Shown here piece after piece: positions 24,593 through 33,449 of a stretch of DNA of 64,000 nucleotides (the stretch's first letter is position 1; each line of letters opens with the position of its first letter). A program made the position numbers and the translations under genes. The DNA is taken from contig NZ_JNIS01000001.1 in NCBI RefSeq assembly GCF_000702625.1, positions 124,001 through 188,000 on the forward strand, given 5' to 3'. The notes under the pieces were generated by a model. That model made no database searches. It had not been told where the DNA came from and was given only the letters and a program-made list of their open reading frames with translations. The stretch is from Exiguobacterium oxidotolerans JCM 12280 (lineage in GTDB: Bacteria; Bacillota; Bacilli; Exiguobacteriales; Exiguobacteriaceae).

Positions 24593-25321
24593 TTAGTCGA
24601 TCGACAACTGCGCTTTGAACCCCTTTGGATCATTGACGATGACGGCATCGATGCCGATCGCTTTCATCCGTCTGACATCCTCTGCCGATTTCGGAGTATA
24701 GACACGGACGGAGATTCCTACGGCGTGAGCGAGTGCGACGTCTTCTGCCGTCACGCGACGATAATCCGGATGGATGCCCTTCGCCCCGAGCTGCTTCGCT
24801 TGTTGCTCCGGGTGAAACAACGGATACGGATAGAGCAGTGCTGTCTCGAGTGACGGATCAAGCTGACGAATCGTATCAATCGAGTAATGATTGAAGGAAC
24901 TGAAGATTAATCGATTTGGTGCAAGCTGATGGGCACGGCACCGTTCGACGACGTAGGCCTCGAGACCTTCATAACGGATCGTATCCGTCTTCAGTTCGAT
25001 ATTGAGGACGATTTGCGTTGGCGCCACGAGCTCTAAGACTTCGTCAAGTGTTGGAATCATCGCACGCTGCGGTCCCGTACCCTTAAAGCGCGCTCCTGCA
25101 TTCAATTGTTTGAGTTCTGCAAGCGTAAGATCAACGACACGCCCCGTTCCGTCCGTCGTCCGGTCGACCGTTTCGTCATGAATGACGATTCCGACGCCGT
25201 CTTTTGAGAAATGGACATCGAATTCGATGCCATCGACGTCCGGTAAGGCTGCTTCGAACGCCTCGAGCGTATTTTCCGGAAACGCGTCACTTGCGCCGCG
25301 GTGGGCAAACCATTGCATCAC
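24593..25321 (-). CDS. Glycerophosphodiester phosphodiesterase
   Basis: A 242-residue GDPD enzyme that splits glycerophosphodiesters into sn-glycerol 3-phosphate and an alcohol. The signature 'FAHRGASDAFPENTLEAF' (catalytic His and Glu), 'EFDVHFSKDGVGIVIHDETVDRTTDGTG' (in two parts; metal-binding E-x-D and second His) and 'LNIELKTD' are all intact. There is no signal peptide, so it acts in the cytoplasm like UgpQ. It overlaps the M32 carboxypeptidase gene by 4 bases. Confidence 0.93.
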   Translation of the reverse strand: MMQWFAHRGASDAFPENTLEAFEAALPDVDGIEFDVHFSKDGVGIVIHDETVDRTTDGTGRVVDLTLAELKQLNAGARFKGTGPQRAMIPTLDEVLELVAPTQIVLNIELKTDTIRYEGLEAYVVERCRAHQLAPNRLIFSSFNHYSIDTIRQLDPSLETALLYPYPLFHPEQQAKQLGAKGIHPDYRRVTAEDVALAHAVGISVRVYTPKSAEDVRRMKAIGIDAVIVNDPKGFKAQLSID

Positions 25322-26796
25322 AGCGTTTCGACGACGCGCGTGTATTTCTTCGTCAAGTAATCAATCAATGGTTGGACCGTAATCGATTGCCCGGTCGCTG
25401 CTTCAATCAATTCGGCCGGCGTCTTCGCTTTTCCGTGTTGGTGGATATTTTCCTTTAACCACTTTTTGATCGGTGTAAACGAACCGCTTGCAATCAGTTC
25501 GTCGATGTCTTTAATATCCCGACGCATCGCTTCGTTCAACTGGGCACTGTAGACGAGTCCGAGCGCGTAGCTCGGGAAATAACCGAACGATCCACCCGAC
25601 CAGTGAACATCCTGTAAGACACCTTGTGCGTTCGACGGGACATCGACTCCAAGGTATTCTTTATAAAGGCGGTTCCATTCCTCTGGCAGTGCCTTGACTT
25701 CGAGTTCACCCGTGATAAGACGTTTTTCAAGTTCGTAGCGGATGATGATATGCATCGCGTATGTCAATTCGTCCGCCTCGATCCGGATCAACGATGGTTT
25801 GACTTCGTTAACGGCCGCATAAAATGTTTCGAATGGAACGTCCGTCAAAGAAGGAATCGCAGCTTGCAATCCTGTATAACGTGCTTCGAGGAAACCACGG
25901 TTGCGTCCGATGAAGTTCTCAAAAAACAATGATTGTGATTCATGAATCCCCATCGACGCCCCTTCACCGAGACCAAGCGAGTCGAGTTCCGGATCGATGC
26001 CTTGTTCGTACGTCGCGTGCCCTGCTTCGTGCATCGTCCCGAAAACAGAGTTCCGGTAATCCGCTTCATCATATTTCGTCGTGACACGGGCATCTTTGCG
26101 GTTGATTGTCGTTTGGAACGGATGAACCGTCTCGTCGAGGCGACCGGCTGTAAAATCATACCCGATGTCATTCAACCACTCATGGTTGAGCTTGATTTGT
26201 GTCTCCCGGTCTGCCGACCAATCGAGTTTCGGGAATGTTTTCCCATCAAGATCGGCGAGCAACGTGATGATTGCTTGACGGAGCTCCGCGAACAATGGAT
26301 CGAGCTGAGCGACTGTCATTCCTGGCTCATAGTCATGGAGCAATGCGTCGTATGGGTGATTTTCGTATCCACAGTACTCGACGAATTTACGTTCTGTCGC
26401 GACGATTTTTTCTAAGAGTGGTTCGAACATCGCCCAGTCATTTGCATCCTTCGCTTTTTCCCACACACTTTCCGCTTCCGAAATCAATGTCACAAAGGCT
26501 TGATATTCCGCTTCCGGAATTTTTGAGTCCCGATCAAATGCCTGTTTCGCTTTCTCGTATGAGATCGCATCGAGTCCCGTCAATGTTTCTTGCCCCATTG
26601 CGCCTAACAAGGACTGGTACTGTTCCCCTGTCCGGCGACGGAAACTTTCTGTCGATAAAAAACCAAGTGATTTCGAGCGGTTCGGCGCTGATTGTTCCGG
26701 CATGTATGTCCGCATGTCCCAGTAGAGTAAAGCGACTGCTTCCTCATAGGCACCAAGTGCGTCGAAATGGTCGCGCCACTGTTGTAACGTATTCAT
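25318..26796 (-). CDS. M32-family metallocarboxypeptidase
   Basis: A 492-residue zinc (or cobalt) carboxypeptidase of the Taq/Pfu M32 family, releasing C-terminal residues from peptides in the cytoplasm. The metal site HExxH is 'HEAGHATYEQG' with the third ligand in 'IHESQSLFFENFIGR'. Length is normal for the family (about 500). Family motifs 'DPELDSLGLGEGASMGIHES' and 'RIEADELTYAMHIIIRYELE' are intact. First gene of a four-gene unit; AAGGGGGA precedes the ATG. Confidence 0.93.
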   Translation of the reverse strand: MNTLQQWRDHFDALGAYEEAVALLYWDMRTYMPEQSAPNRSKSLGFLSTESFRRRTGEQYQSLLGAMGQETLTGLDAISYEKAKQAFDRDSKIPEAEYQAFVTLISEAESVWEKAKDANDWAMFEPLLEKIVATERKFVEYCGYENHPYDALLHDYEPGMTVAQLDPLFAELRQAIITLLADLDGKTFPKLDWSADRETQIKLNHEWLNDIGYDFTAGRLDETVHPFQTTINRKDARVTTKYDEADYRNSVFGTMHEAGHATYEQGIDPELDSLGLGEGASMGIHESQSLFFENFIGRNRGFLEARYTGLQAAIPSLTDVPFETFYAAVNEVKPSLIRIEADELTYAMHIIIRYELEKRLITGELEVKALPEEWNRLYKEYLGVDVPSNAQGVLQDVHWSGGSFGYFPSYALGLVYSAQLNEAMRRDIKDIDELIASGSFTPIKKWLKENIHQHGKAKTPAELIEAATGQSITVQPLIDYLTKKYTRVVETL

Positions 26797-26950
26797 TCTA
26801 AAATCCCCCTTGAAGTATGTAGTGGTATACGTTTTTTAGCATATCACAAAATGTTCAAAACATTCATACAGGAACATCTCCTGAAACCTTTGTGGTCATT
26901 TGAACGTATAAATTATATAATCATTGTAACGGAGAAAGGATGGACCACAC

Positions 26951-27571
26951 GTGAAAACAGATCAAGAACTGGCGACAGCCATCACCATCGAGTCAAACGG
27001 ACAAACGCAACTGATTACCGGTCAACCACCTGAGTTAGACTGGATTGGTACGGGACGAAGTGCGTTCGTTTTTCGGATTCAAGGAACGGACCGCGTCATC
27101 AAAAAATTTTTCCCGAGCCATCGTCATCTTGCCGTCCTTGAAGGAGCGATTTATGAGCAATTGTCGTCGTTTTCGACGTACGCCAAACAATACGCCTACG
27201 GGGCGGATTACCTCGTCATCGAATATATCGAGGGACAGACGTTGTTCGACTGTCTCGTCAACGGGACGTTGATTCCCCGGGACGTCATCCGCGCTGTCGA
27301 TCAAGCTTTAGCGGACGCACGATCGGTCGGCTTAAACCCGTCCGACATCCACTTGCGCAACATCATGCTGACAAAAGACGGGACACGGATCATCGACGTC
27401 GCACGGTTCCGTCAGACAGCACCGTGCTCACAGTGGGACGACTTAAAGCGCGGGTATGATTACTTTTATTGCAAATCGTATTTTCCGAAAAAGCTGCCCG
27501 AGGCTTTTCTGAACACAGTCGCCGATATTTATAAACGCCGGATGTTCGAGTCACACAGTAATACCGGATGA
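26951..27571 (+). CDS. Small protein kinase-like protein
   Basis: A 206-residue minimal kinase-fold protein. Motifs: 'GTGRSAFVFRI' (Gly-rich loop), 'RVIKKFF' (ATP-site Lys), 'YLVIEYIEGQTLFD' (hinge), 'DIHLRNIML' (catalytic loop, with the base Asp position occupied by Asp-Ile-His-Leu-Arg-Asn rather than HRDLKxxN) and 'RIIDVARF' (DFG replaced by DVA). It resembles the YrzF/lipopolysaccharide-kinase-like group of Firmicutes. The altered loops leave activity uncertain. Single gene on the plus strand. Confidence 0.7.
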   Translation: MKTDQELATAITIESNGQTQLITGQPPELDWIGTGRSAFVFRIQGTDRVIKKFFPSHRHLAVLEGAIYEQLSSFSTYAKQYAYGADYLVIEYIEGQTLFDCLVNGTLIPRDVIRAVDQALADARSVGLNPSDIHLRNIMLTKDGTRIIDVARFRQTAPCSQWDDLKRGYDYFYCKSYFPKKLPEAFLNTVADIYKRRMFESHSNTG

Positions 27572-27664
27572 CGCAGATAGATGAAGCGGTAGCATTTTTC
27601 CTGATTCACTTCATAACTCGACTACTGAAACAGGAAAATCCATCCGTTTTCGTTATACATTTTT

Positions 27665-27673
27665 TGGTATAAT
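27665..27673 (+). promoter_or_regulatory. Extended -10 promoter for the methyltransferase gene
   Basis: TGGTATAAT is a perfect extended -10 element (TGnTATAAT), 49 bases before the chosen start. The -35 region is weak, as is usual for extended -10 promoters. Confidence 0.6.
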
Positions 27674-27722
27674 TAAGATAGATGAAAAGCAATTCATACC
27701 CTGTTTGAAAGTAGGTCGACAG

Positions 27723-28433
27723 ATGAAAGAAATGATTCAAACGCACGATGATTTACTTGACATGCTTGACGATTTACTGCGTGAACCGACAGCATTCTGG
27801 AACGGCTTTTACGCCGACCGTGACAAACGGATTCCGTTTTTCGTCAACAAGCCGGACGAAAATCTCGTCCGGTACTTTGAACGCGACATCATCACGCCGG
27901 GTCACGTTTTGGAACTCGGTTGCGGCCCGGGGCGCAACGCGCTGTATTTTGCAAGACAAGGCTGCACCGTGACCGCCGTCGATTTGTCGTGCGAGTCGCT
28001 TGCCTGGGCACGCGAACGGGCGCAGGAGGAGCAGCTCGAGATTGAATTCATCGAACAGAACATCTTTGCGTTAACGATTGCTGAAGGCTCGTGCGATGTC
28101 ATTTACGATTCTGGTTGTTTCCATCATATCGCCCCGCACCGCCGACGCGATTACCTCAAGCTCGTCACTGATTCCTTGACGGACGGCGGATATTTCGCCC
28201 TGACTTGTTTTATCGAAGGCGGTGAGCTCGGCGGATCCGACATTTCCGACTGGGAAGTGTACCGGACACGCAGCTTAAACGGTGGATTAGGATTCACGGA
28301 AGAGAAGTTACGGTTGATTTTCGCTGACTTCGACGTGGTTGAAATCAGACCGATGCTGATGATGCCGGTGTCCGCGACGACGTTTGGTCTATCCGGCTTG
28401 TGGACGGCATTGTTTCAAAGAAAAGCACGGTGA
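27723..28433 (+). CDS. Class I SAM-dependent methyltransferase
   Basis: A 236-residue methyltransferase. The SAM-binding motif I is 'VLELGCGPGRNALYFARQG', motif II acidic residue is in 'VTAVDLSCESLAWAR', and 'CDVIYDSGCFHHIAPHRR' is motif IV with a following His-rich region, like the thiopurine/tellurite-type (TehB-like) small-molecule methyltransferases. The substrate is not known. The start at 27723 (MKEMIQTHDD) follows AAGTAGGT. Monocistronic with terminator. Confidence 0.85.
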   Translation: MKEMIQTHDDLLDMLDDLLREPTAFWNGFYADRDKRIPFFVNKPDENLVRYFERDIITPGHVLELGCGPGRNALYFARQGCTVTAVDLSCESLAWARERAQEEQLEIEFIEQNIFALTIAEGSCDVIYDSGCFHHIAPHRRRDYLKLVTDSLTDGGYFALTCFIEGGELGGSDISDWEVYRTRSLNGGLGFTEEKLRLIFADFDVVEIRPMLMMPVSATTFGLSGLWTALFQRKAR

Positions 28434-28444
28434 GTATACATGAC

Positions 28445-28484
28445 AAAAAACCACGTAGGGCACGTATGCCTGACGTGGTTTTTC
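28445..28484. terminator. Terminator between the methyltransferase and the 33-residue gene
   Basis: AAAAAACCACGT pairs with ACGTGGTTTTTC around a 16-base loop, with T/A runs on both sides, so it can stop transcription from either direction. Confidence 0.85.
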
Positions 28485-28485
28485 G

Positions 28486-28587
28486 TCACTTGGATGTTTT
28501 TCCGGTCACGCGTTTCGGTTTAGCGAATAACCCGAAGTACAATCCAACCATGATGCTAACGATGATCCAGCCATCTGTTTTATCCAT
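28486..28587 (-). CDS. Small membrane peptide, 33 residues
   Basis: A 33-codon gene with GGGAGG 7 bases before ATG. The peptide has one hydrophobic segment ('GWIIVSIMVGLYFGLF', residues 6-21) and a basic tail (KPKRVTGKTSK), giving a single-helix membrane protein with a cytoplasmic C terminus. It abuts a bidirectional terminator. Not recognised; small enough to be missed by ordinary gene finders. Confidence 0.55.
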   Translation of the reverse strand: MDKTDGWIIVSIMVGLYFGLFAKPKRVTGKTSK

Positions 28588-28677
28588 CTCGACGCCTCCC
28601 GTCTTGCACTTAAGTGTGCCTAAATCATACACCAATGACTGATTACGTGCTTCATGAACACTTTTTTGTGCCTTAGC

Positions 28678-29382
28678 TTACGATTGAAAATGATAATGGA
28701 ACAAGACGAGCACCGATAAGATCAGGGACTGATCTTGCTGTTGCTTGACTTTAAACGTTACGTCGGACCGCAAGTTCGCTTTACTCGTCGCAATCACCTC
28801 AGCCCCCTGCCAGACTTTAATCTTCGAGGACAACGTTGAGGAAGTGACTTCGTACTCGACGTCTTGATAGGACAGGAGCATGACTTCTTTGAATGTACGC
28901 ATCCGTTTCAGTGACGCGTCGGTCCGGACCGTTCCGACGACTTCACCATTTTCATAGACGAGCCACTTTTGATTCCGCGCTAGGAGGGAACTCCGTTGTT
29001 CGACGTAAGAAACAGTACGGTCGGAAAAACTGAAGTTCAGATTCAAGAACCACCCCCGCAGTTTTGCCGAGAGCTGAACGAACAAAAATTGCCAAGCCTT
29101 TTGATAGCTCCGTCGATAGGAACCGATTTGCTGTGCACCTTCCAGCACGTATTTCGGTCGTCGTGTCGTCCGTTCGACGCACCGTGTCGTTAACGTGTTC
29201 GCGCGTCCCCCGTACCGCATGTCGCGTCTGATTTGCCAGTAATCGAGAAGCGCGCCACCAAGTGCTGCGAGCAGCAACAACGAAATCAAACCAAATTCCA
29301 GCCAACTGAACATGCCGGTTAAGAGGAAGCGGATGACCATTCCAATTGTAAATAATCCATACAGAAACAGCATTTCACCCAT
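28678..29382 (-). CDS. Membrane-anchored hypothetical protein, 234 residues
   Basis: Two hydrophobic segments lie at the N terminus (residues 3-21 and 25-46, the second rich in Leu), followed by a basic linker and a soluble domain of about 170 residues with beta-strand character ('WLVYENGEVVGTVRTDASLKRM', 'LSSKIKVWQGAEVIATSKANL'). The tubby/LURP-like fold is a possibility from this strand pattern, but I would not assign it. Good Shine-Dalgarno (GGAGG). Upstream of the 33-residue gene on the same strand. Confidence 0.6.
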   Translation of the reverse strand: MGEMLFLYGLFTIGMVIRFLLTGMFSWLEFGLISLLLLAALGGALLDYWQIRRDMRYGGRANTLTTRCVERTTRRPKYVLEGAQQIGSYRRSYQKAWQFLFVQLSAKLRGWFLNLNFSFSDRTVSYVEQRSSLLARNQKWLVYENGEVVGTVRTDASLKRMRTFKEVMLLSYQDVEYEVTSSTLSSKIKVWQGAEVIATSKANLRSDVTFKVKQQQDQSLILSVLVLFHYHFQS

Positions 29383-29512
29383 CGTCCTTCTTGCCTCCTT
29401 CCGCTACTTCAATTCCGTCATTTTTAGTGTACACTAGCACGATTACGATAGTAAGGATTATCTAAATGAGTTAAAATATGTTAAAAGATGGAGTTCAAGG
29501 AGGAGATGCAGT

Positions 29513-30265
29513 ATGACTGAACAACGACAAATCGCACTCGTGACCGGTGCAAGTCACGAACGGGATATCGGAGCAGCGATCTGTCGGACGCTTGCCGCAC
29601 GAGGGATCGACGTTTTTTTCACCGCCTGGCAAGCCGACCACGACTGGATCCCGTCATTTGAAGCGGAACTGGCAGCTTTTGGTGTCCGGACAAGAGGATT
29701 CCTGATTGACCTAGCCGATCCGGCGGCGGCGGCAACTGTCCATCAAACCGTCGTTGAGACGCTCGGCCAACCGTCGATTTTAATCAACAACGCTGCTCAC
29801 TCGACACAAACCGACTATTTATCACTCGACGCCGCATCACTAGACGCCCATTATGCGGTCAATATCCGGACGACGTTACTATTATCGGTCGAGTTCGCCC
29901 GCCAGCTGCAAGCGTCACCGTTACTTTCAGGACGAATCATCAACATGACATCCGGACAGGAACGCGGACCGATGCCGGGCGAACTTGCTTATGTCGCGAC
30001 GAAAGGTGCGATTTCTGCTTTTACGCAGACGTTCGCGCAGGAAGTTGCCCCGTTCGGCATTACGGTCAACGCCGTCAACCCCGGTCCGACCGACTCGACT
30101 TGGATGACGGACGAGATCCGCTCCGCCCTGTTACCGAAATTCCCCTTCGGCCGCATCGGGACACCAAACGACGTCGCCCGTCTGATTTCGTTTCTCGTCA
30201 GCGGCGAAGGTGCCTGGATCACCGGGCAAATTCTGCATTCGGAAGGTGGCTTTATCCGTCAATAA
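29513..30265 (+). CDS. Short-chain dehydrogenase/reductase, FabG-like
   Basis: A 250-residue classical SDR. 'LVTGASHERDIGAAIC' is the cofactor loop (with an insertion relative to TGxxxGxG), 'LINNAAH' is the NNAG motif, the catalytic Ser is in 'RIINMTSGQERGPMPG', and Tyr-x-x-x-Lys is 'YVATKGAI'. The tail 'ITGQILHSEGGFIR' is the standard SDR end. It resembles 3-oxoacyl-ACP reductase-type enzymes; substrate unknown. AGGAGG is 9 bases before the ATG. Confidence 0.88.
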   Translation: MTEQRQIALVTGASHERDIGAAICRTLAARGIDVFFTAWQADHDWIPSFEAELAAFGVRTRGFLIDLADPAAAATVHQTVVETLGQPSILINNAAHSTQTDYLSLDAASLDAHYAVNIRTTLLLSVEFARQLQASPLLSGRIINMTSGQERGPMPGELAYVATKGAISAFTQTFAQEVAPFGITVNAVNPGPTDSTWMTDEIRSALLPKFPFGRIGTPNDVARLISFLVSGEGAWITGQILHSEGGFIRQ

Positions 30266-30290
30266 TGGCATAATCCGTTAGTCGGCGAAC

Positions 30291-30328
30291 AAAAAGGTCA
30301 CTGGACGATGATGTCCGGTGACCTTTTT
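30291..30328 (+). terminator. Terminator of the 29513 SDR gene
   Basis: AAAAAGGTCACTGGAC pairs with GTCCGGTGACCTTTTT around a 6-base loop with a T run. It also faces the convergent gene at 30359 and may act both ways. Confidence 0.85.
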
Positions 30329-30358
30329 AGTTTTCTTATGTTGCATACGAATTAGACG

Positions 30359-30682
30359 TCATCCTTGCAAAAATTGAGTCAAGGACGGAGCGACGACTTC
30401 TTCGCGTTCCAGTGTTTCATGACCGACGACCATTACTTGACCCGTTACGAGATCCACACATAACAGGTCTCCATACATGTCTTCGTATCCGATGATGTAC
30501 CATGATTTTAATCGATCCGCTTGATGTTGTTCGACTTCAATGATACTCCGAAAAATCGCTTGTGATTCCTCAAACAGATCAACCGGATGAACACATCCAT
30601 AACGTGGCAATCCATCGACATCTGTTAATCGTATTTCTTCTTCCTCAACAGGTAACATCGCCATTACTTGTTCAATCGTCAT
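30359..30682 (-). CDS. SMI1/KNR4-like (SUKH) small protein
   Basis: A 107-residue protein. The C-terminal half, 'SWYIIGYEDMYGDLLCVDLV' followed by 'TGQVMVVGHE', has the strand-turn pattern (iG-x-x-x-x-G-d-x-l-x-x-D-x-x-t-g-x-V) of the SUKH/SMI1-KNR4 superfamily, many members of which are immunity proteins against contact-dependent or secreted toxins. No toxin gene is next to it, so it may be an orphan immunity protein or a housekeeping member. The start is ATG at 30682 with a weak site; GTG three bases upstream is possible. Confidence 0.65.
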   Translation of the reverse strand: MTIEQVMAMLPVEEEEIRLTDVDGLPRYGCVHPVDLFEESQAIFRSIIEVEQHQADRLKSWYIIGYEDMYGDLLCVDLVTGQVMVVGHETLEREEVVAPSLTQFLQG

Positions 30683-30756
30683 CACTTCTTCTTCACATCC
30701 CTTTTAGTAGCACGTCGCTGTTTCATCTTCAGTTTGATGCTTCTTTATGTTAGTAA

Positions 30757-30792
30757 ACAAAAACAGACTTCGGAAACTTCCGAAATCTGTTA
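30757..30792 (-). terminator. Terminator of fetAB
   Basis: On the minus strand AACAGATTTCGGA pairs with TCCGAAGTCTGTT around a short loop and is followed by TTTTG. It lies about 30 bases after the fetB stop. Confidence 0.85.
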
Positions 30793-30820
30793 GCGTCATG
30801 ACGTATTTTTCTAGGGTATC

Positions 30821-31585
30821 TCAGTCGTTCCGGTAGGTCAACCCAAGAAACTGGGCTTTTTGATTAAACAGTTTCCGGTAGGACAGGTAGCCGACCATGA
30901 CGGAAGACACGGCAGCATTCGTCAAAATCAGGAACAGAATCAGCAACTGGTACATGACGGCTTCCATCGGATCGGCTCCACCGATGATCAAACCGCTCAT
31001 CATGCCGGGAAGCTGGACGAGTCCCATCGTTTTCTGGGCCTCGATCGTCGGAATCATACTCGTCTTGATGGCGCTTTTCAAACTTCGGTCAATCGCTGTT
31101 TTCGGTGAACCTCCGAGCGCTAAAATCAGCTCAATGACTTCATCGCCCCGGTCGACCTCGTCCTTGAACTTATTCAGGAACAAAAGCGACAGAATCATAC
31201 AATTCCCGATCACCATCCCACTGATCGGAATGACTTCCTGCGCTTCGAACGGAATGATTCGAAGACCAAGCATGATACCCATCGTCAAGACTTCGACACT
31301 GACTAACGTCAGTAAAATGATACCGGTAATCCCGGGAATTCCGTCACCTTTTTTGATGATGTTGAGCGTCGCCGCGACAATCATCAACAGAATCATCAAC
31401 CCAATGTAAATTTTACTGTCACTTTCGAAAACGAACGTCAAGATATAACCGACAATCAACAACTGGACGATCGACCGGACCGTCGCAATCAAAATATCGT
31501 TGCCAAGTCCAAGCTTTAACGTATATGTCAGCACCAATGGAATCAAGATGAAGACTAAGGCGGAAGCGAGTTGCACGTAACTCAT
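30821..31585 (-). CDS. fetB: ABC transporter permease FetB (iron export, UPF0014)
   Basis: A 254-residue permease with about seven membrane segments. Family motifs are intact: 'TVRSIVQLLIVGYIL', 'PISGMVIGNCM', 'LALGGSPKTAIDRSLKSAIK' (the cytoplasmic coupling region) and 'GLVQLPGMMSGLIIGGADPM'. In E. coli the FetA-FetB pair exports iron and protects against peroxide stress. Its ATG overlaps the fetA stop by 4 bases. Its presence in the same window as efeOB gives iron uptake and iron export genes within 32 kb. Confidence 0.9.
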   Translation of the reverse strand: MSYVQLASALVFILIPLVLTYTLKLGLGNDILIATVRSIVQLLIVGYILTFVFESDSKIYIGLMILLMIVAATLNIIKKGDGIPGITGIILLTLVSVEVLTMGIMLGLRIIPFEAQEVIPISGMVIGNCMILSLLFLNKFKDEVDRGDEVIELILALGGSPKTAIDRSLKSAIKTSMIPTIEAQKTMGLVQLPGMMSGLIIGGADPMEAVMYQLLILFLILTNAAVSSVMVGYLSYRKLFNQKAQFLGLTYRND

Positions 31586-32286
31586 TGGTCGACCCCCTTG
31601 ACGAACGCTTCGATGACGGGATTATCCGAGTCCTCAATCAATTCAATCGTTCCCTGTTGAATCAATTGCCCGTCTTTTAAGAACCACATGTCATCACTGA
31701 CACGGCGCGCTTGTTCGAGATCATGCGTAATCCAGATCACCGTCACGTTGAATTCCCGTTGAACTTTTCGGACGAGCGCCTCGATTTCCTTGACCATCCG
31801 GTAATCGAGACTCGCCGTGATCTCGTCGAGCAGCAGGACATCCGGTCGGTTGACGAGTGTCCGCGCGATCGCGATGCGGCTTTTTTCGCCTCCTGATAGT
31901 TCTTTAACGTTTTGTGTCAACGGTATCTCTTTTAAGTCGACCCGCTCCAACAGACGTTTTGCCTCTTCCTGTTCCAGTGTCTGGTCGAAGATCGCTTTCG
32001 GAAGATTCAAGTTGTCGTACACAGTCCCCGCAATCATCGGGGCACTTTGAAAGGCCATGCCAATCTTTTTTCGAAGCTCCATCATATCGATGTCTTTTAA
32101 ATCGGTTCCCTTAAAATAAATCGCCCCGGCGTCCGGGGAAAGTAATCCGTTGATTTGTTTCAGACACGTCGTTTTCCCGGCACCGCTCGGTCCGACGAGC
32201 GTCGTGATTTTTCCTTCCCGAAACGTCCCGGAGATCCCTTTTAAAATCGATTTGTACTGGACATCCTTAAATTCAATGACTGCCAC
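31582..32286 (-). CDS. fetA: ABC transporter ATP-binding protein FetA
   Basis: A 234-residue ABC ATPase. Walker A is 'GPSGAGKTT', the signature is 'ELSGGEKSRIAIART', Walker B is 'DVLLLDEITASLD' and the H-loop is in 'VIWITHDLEQA'. Coupled to the FetB permease by a 4-base overlap. The start GTG (MAVIEFKDVQ) at 32286 has AGGTGG 6 bases upstream; the longer GTG start at 32301 has none. No Fur box was seen upstream. Confidence 0.9.
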   Translation of the reverse strand: MAVIEFKDVQYKSILKGISGTFREGKITTLVGPSGAGKTTCLKQINGLLSPDAGAIYFKGTDLKDIDMMELRKKIGMAFQSAPMIAGTVYDNLNLPKAIFDQTLEQEEAKRLLERVDLKEIPLTQNVKELSGGEKSRIAIARTLVNRPDVLLLDEITASLDYRMVKEIEALVRKVQREFNVTVIWITHDLEQARRVSDDMWFLKDGQLIQQGTIELIEDSDNPVIEAFVKGVDQ

Positions 32287-32405
32287 ACCACTCCACCTCA
32301 CCTTTTTGGTCGTTTTTTCTAGTGTAGCAGGGACGGTTGCCGCGCGGACAGCAAGAAGGTTCGACCGATGCCCAAGGCTTAGCGAAAGTTAACGAATCGG
32401 TGATA

Positions 32406-32858
32406 TCACGTCAGACGATAGACCCAAATTTCTTCACCGTTCGCTTCATCGATCCGTTTGATATCAACAAAGCCTGCTTGCCGGTAAAAATACTTGGCAT
32501 GCGTATTTTCTGCGTGTAAACTCAACACGATTTCATCGACTTCGAAATGGTCTTCGATGAAGCCGATTGCTCGTTTTAAAAACTGCGTTCCTAAGCCTCG
32601 TCCTTGGTATGGCTGACCGATCATGAACCGGTCAAGCCAAATGTACTTGTCAGTCCGGTTTTCAGCACCAATCATCATGAACCCGACCGGCTGCCTGTTT
32701 TCGCATAAGGCATAACAACGCCAGTCGTGATCGTGATCGTTCATCGCTTCTTGAAGCGACTGCGCGTTCGTTTCGATGTATGTACGCTGCGCAGGTGCGA
32801 CGGTTAATGTCAAAACCTTGGCCTGATTCGCGTCATTAATCTCTTCGATTGTCATCAT
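32406..32858 (-). CDS. GNAT-family acetyltransferase
   Basis: A 150-residue acetyltransferase. 'CYALCENRQPVGFMMIG', 'LDRFMIGQPYQGRGLGTQFL' (acetyl-CoA loop Q-x-x-G-x-G) and 'LSLHAENTHAKYFYRQAGF' give a complete GNAT fold of the spermidine/diamine N-acetyltransferase-like type (YIWLDRFMI). The substrate is unassigned. ATGATG start after GGGGGATGAG; either Met is possible. Confidence 0.85.
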   Translation of the reverse strand: MMTIEEINDANQAKVLTLTVAPAQRTYIETNAQSLQEAMNDHDHDWRCYALCENRQPVGFMMIGAENRTDKYIWLDRFMIGQPYQGRGLGTQFLKRAIGFIEDHFEVDEIVLSLHAENTHAKYFYRQAGFVDIKRIDEANGEEIWVYRLT

Positions 32859-32988
32859 TGCTCATCCCCCAACTCTGTGTTCTTGTAAGATCTACAGCCT
32901 GCTCAAGCCACGAACAAATCCCGCATCGCTTAACCAAACTACGCGCGATACGGGTTATAGCGTACAGAGATCAATGAAACAGGCGATC

Positions 32989-33384
32989 TTACCGTCCGTC
33001 ACGAATGACACGTGTTTTCGCAAACTCATCTTCCGGTAAAACGGAGGCATCCTGCAGATAACGCTGACGGTCCTTAAAGAATTTCCCTGCTGTGAATACT
33101 TCACGGTAAGCAATCCGTTTAAGGATTTGTGTCGTTTTCAACGGTTGGTTGTCTTGACTGACGACACGGAGTCCCATGACACGACTGCCGACCGTTCGGC
33201 CATCCGTCAAGCGTAATTGAACCGTTTCCATGACGACATCGACGACCGACTGGGTGACGATGCCACGGATGACGGGACGTTTGCTCCGTTTGAGAATTGT
33301 TTCTTCAAGGACATTTACAATGACAGCGTTCAACATCAAATTAATGACAGCCGCCCCGATTCTTCGTTTTGTGAGAGATTCCAT
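32989..33384 (-). CDS. RDD-like small membrane protein
   Basis: A 131-residue protein with the RDD-family opening 'LTKRRIGAAVINLMLNAVIV' and the second motif 'DGRTVGSRVMGLRVVSQDNQPL', here joined by a shortened, less hydrophobic middle. In RDD proteins this fold makes three membrane helices of unknown, sometimes transport-linked, function. The truncated middle makes the assignment moderate. ATG at 33384 lies 8 bases after AAAGGA. The terminator of the structured RNA candidate ends 27 bases upstream of it. Confidence 0.6.
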   Translation of the reverse strand: MESLTKRRIGAAVINLMLNAVIVNVLEETILKRSKRPVIRGIVTQSVVDVVMETVQLRLTDGRTVGSRVMGLRVVSQDNQPLKTTQILKRIAYREVFTAGKFFKDRQRYLQDASVLPEDEFAKTRVIRDGR

Positions 33385-33410
33385 GTGGATCATCCTTTCT
33401 CGATTTGAAT

Positions 33411-33449
33411 AAAAAAAATGCCACTTCTCTTTCTGAAGAAAGAAGTGGC
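33411..33449 (-). terminator. Terminator closing the structured RNA candidate
   Basis: GCCACTTCT and AGAAGTGGC form a perfect 9-bp stem (12-base loop) followed on the minus strand by eight T. It sits only 27 bases before the RDD-like start codon, so it either ends an independent RNA or acts as an attenuator. Confidence 0.85.
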
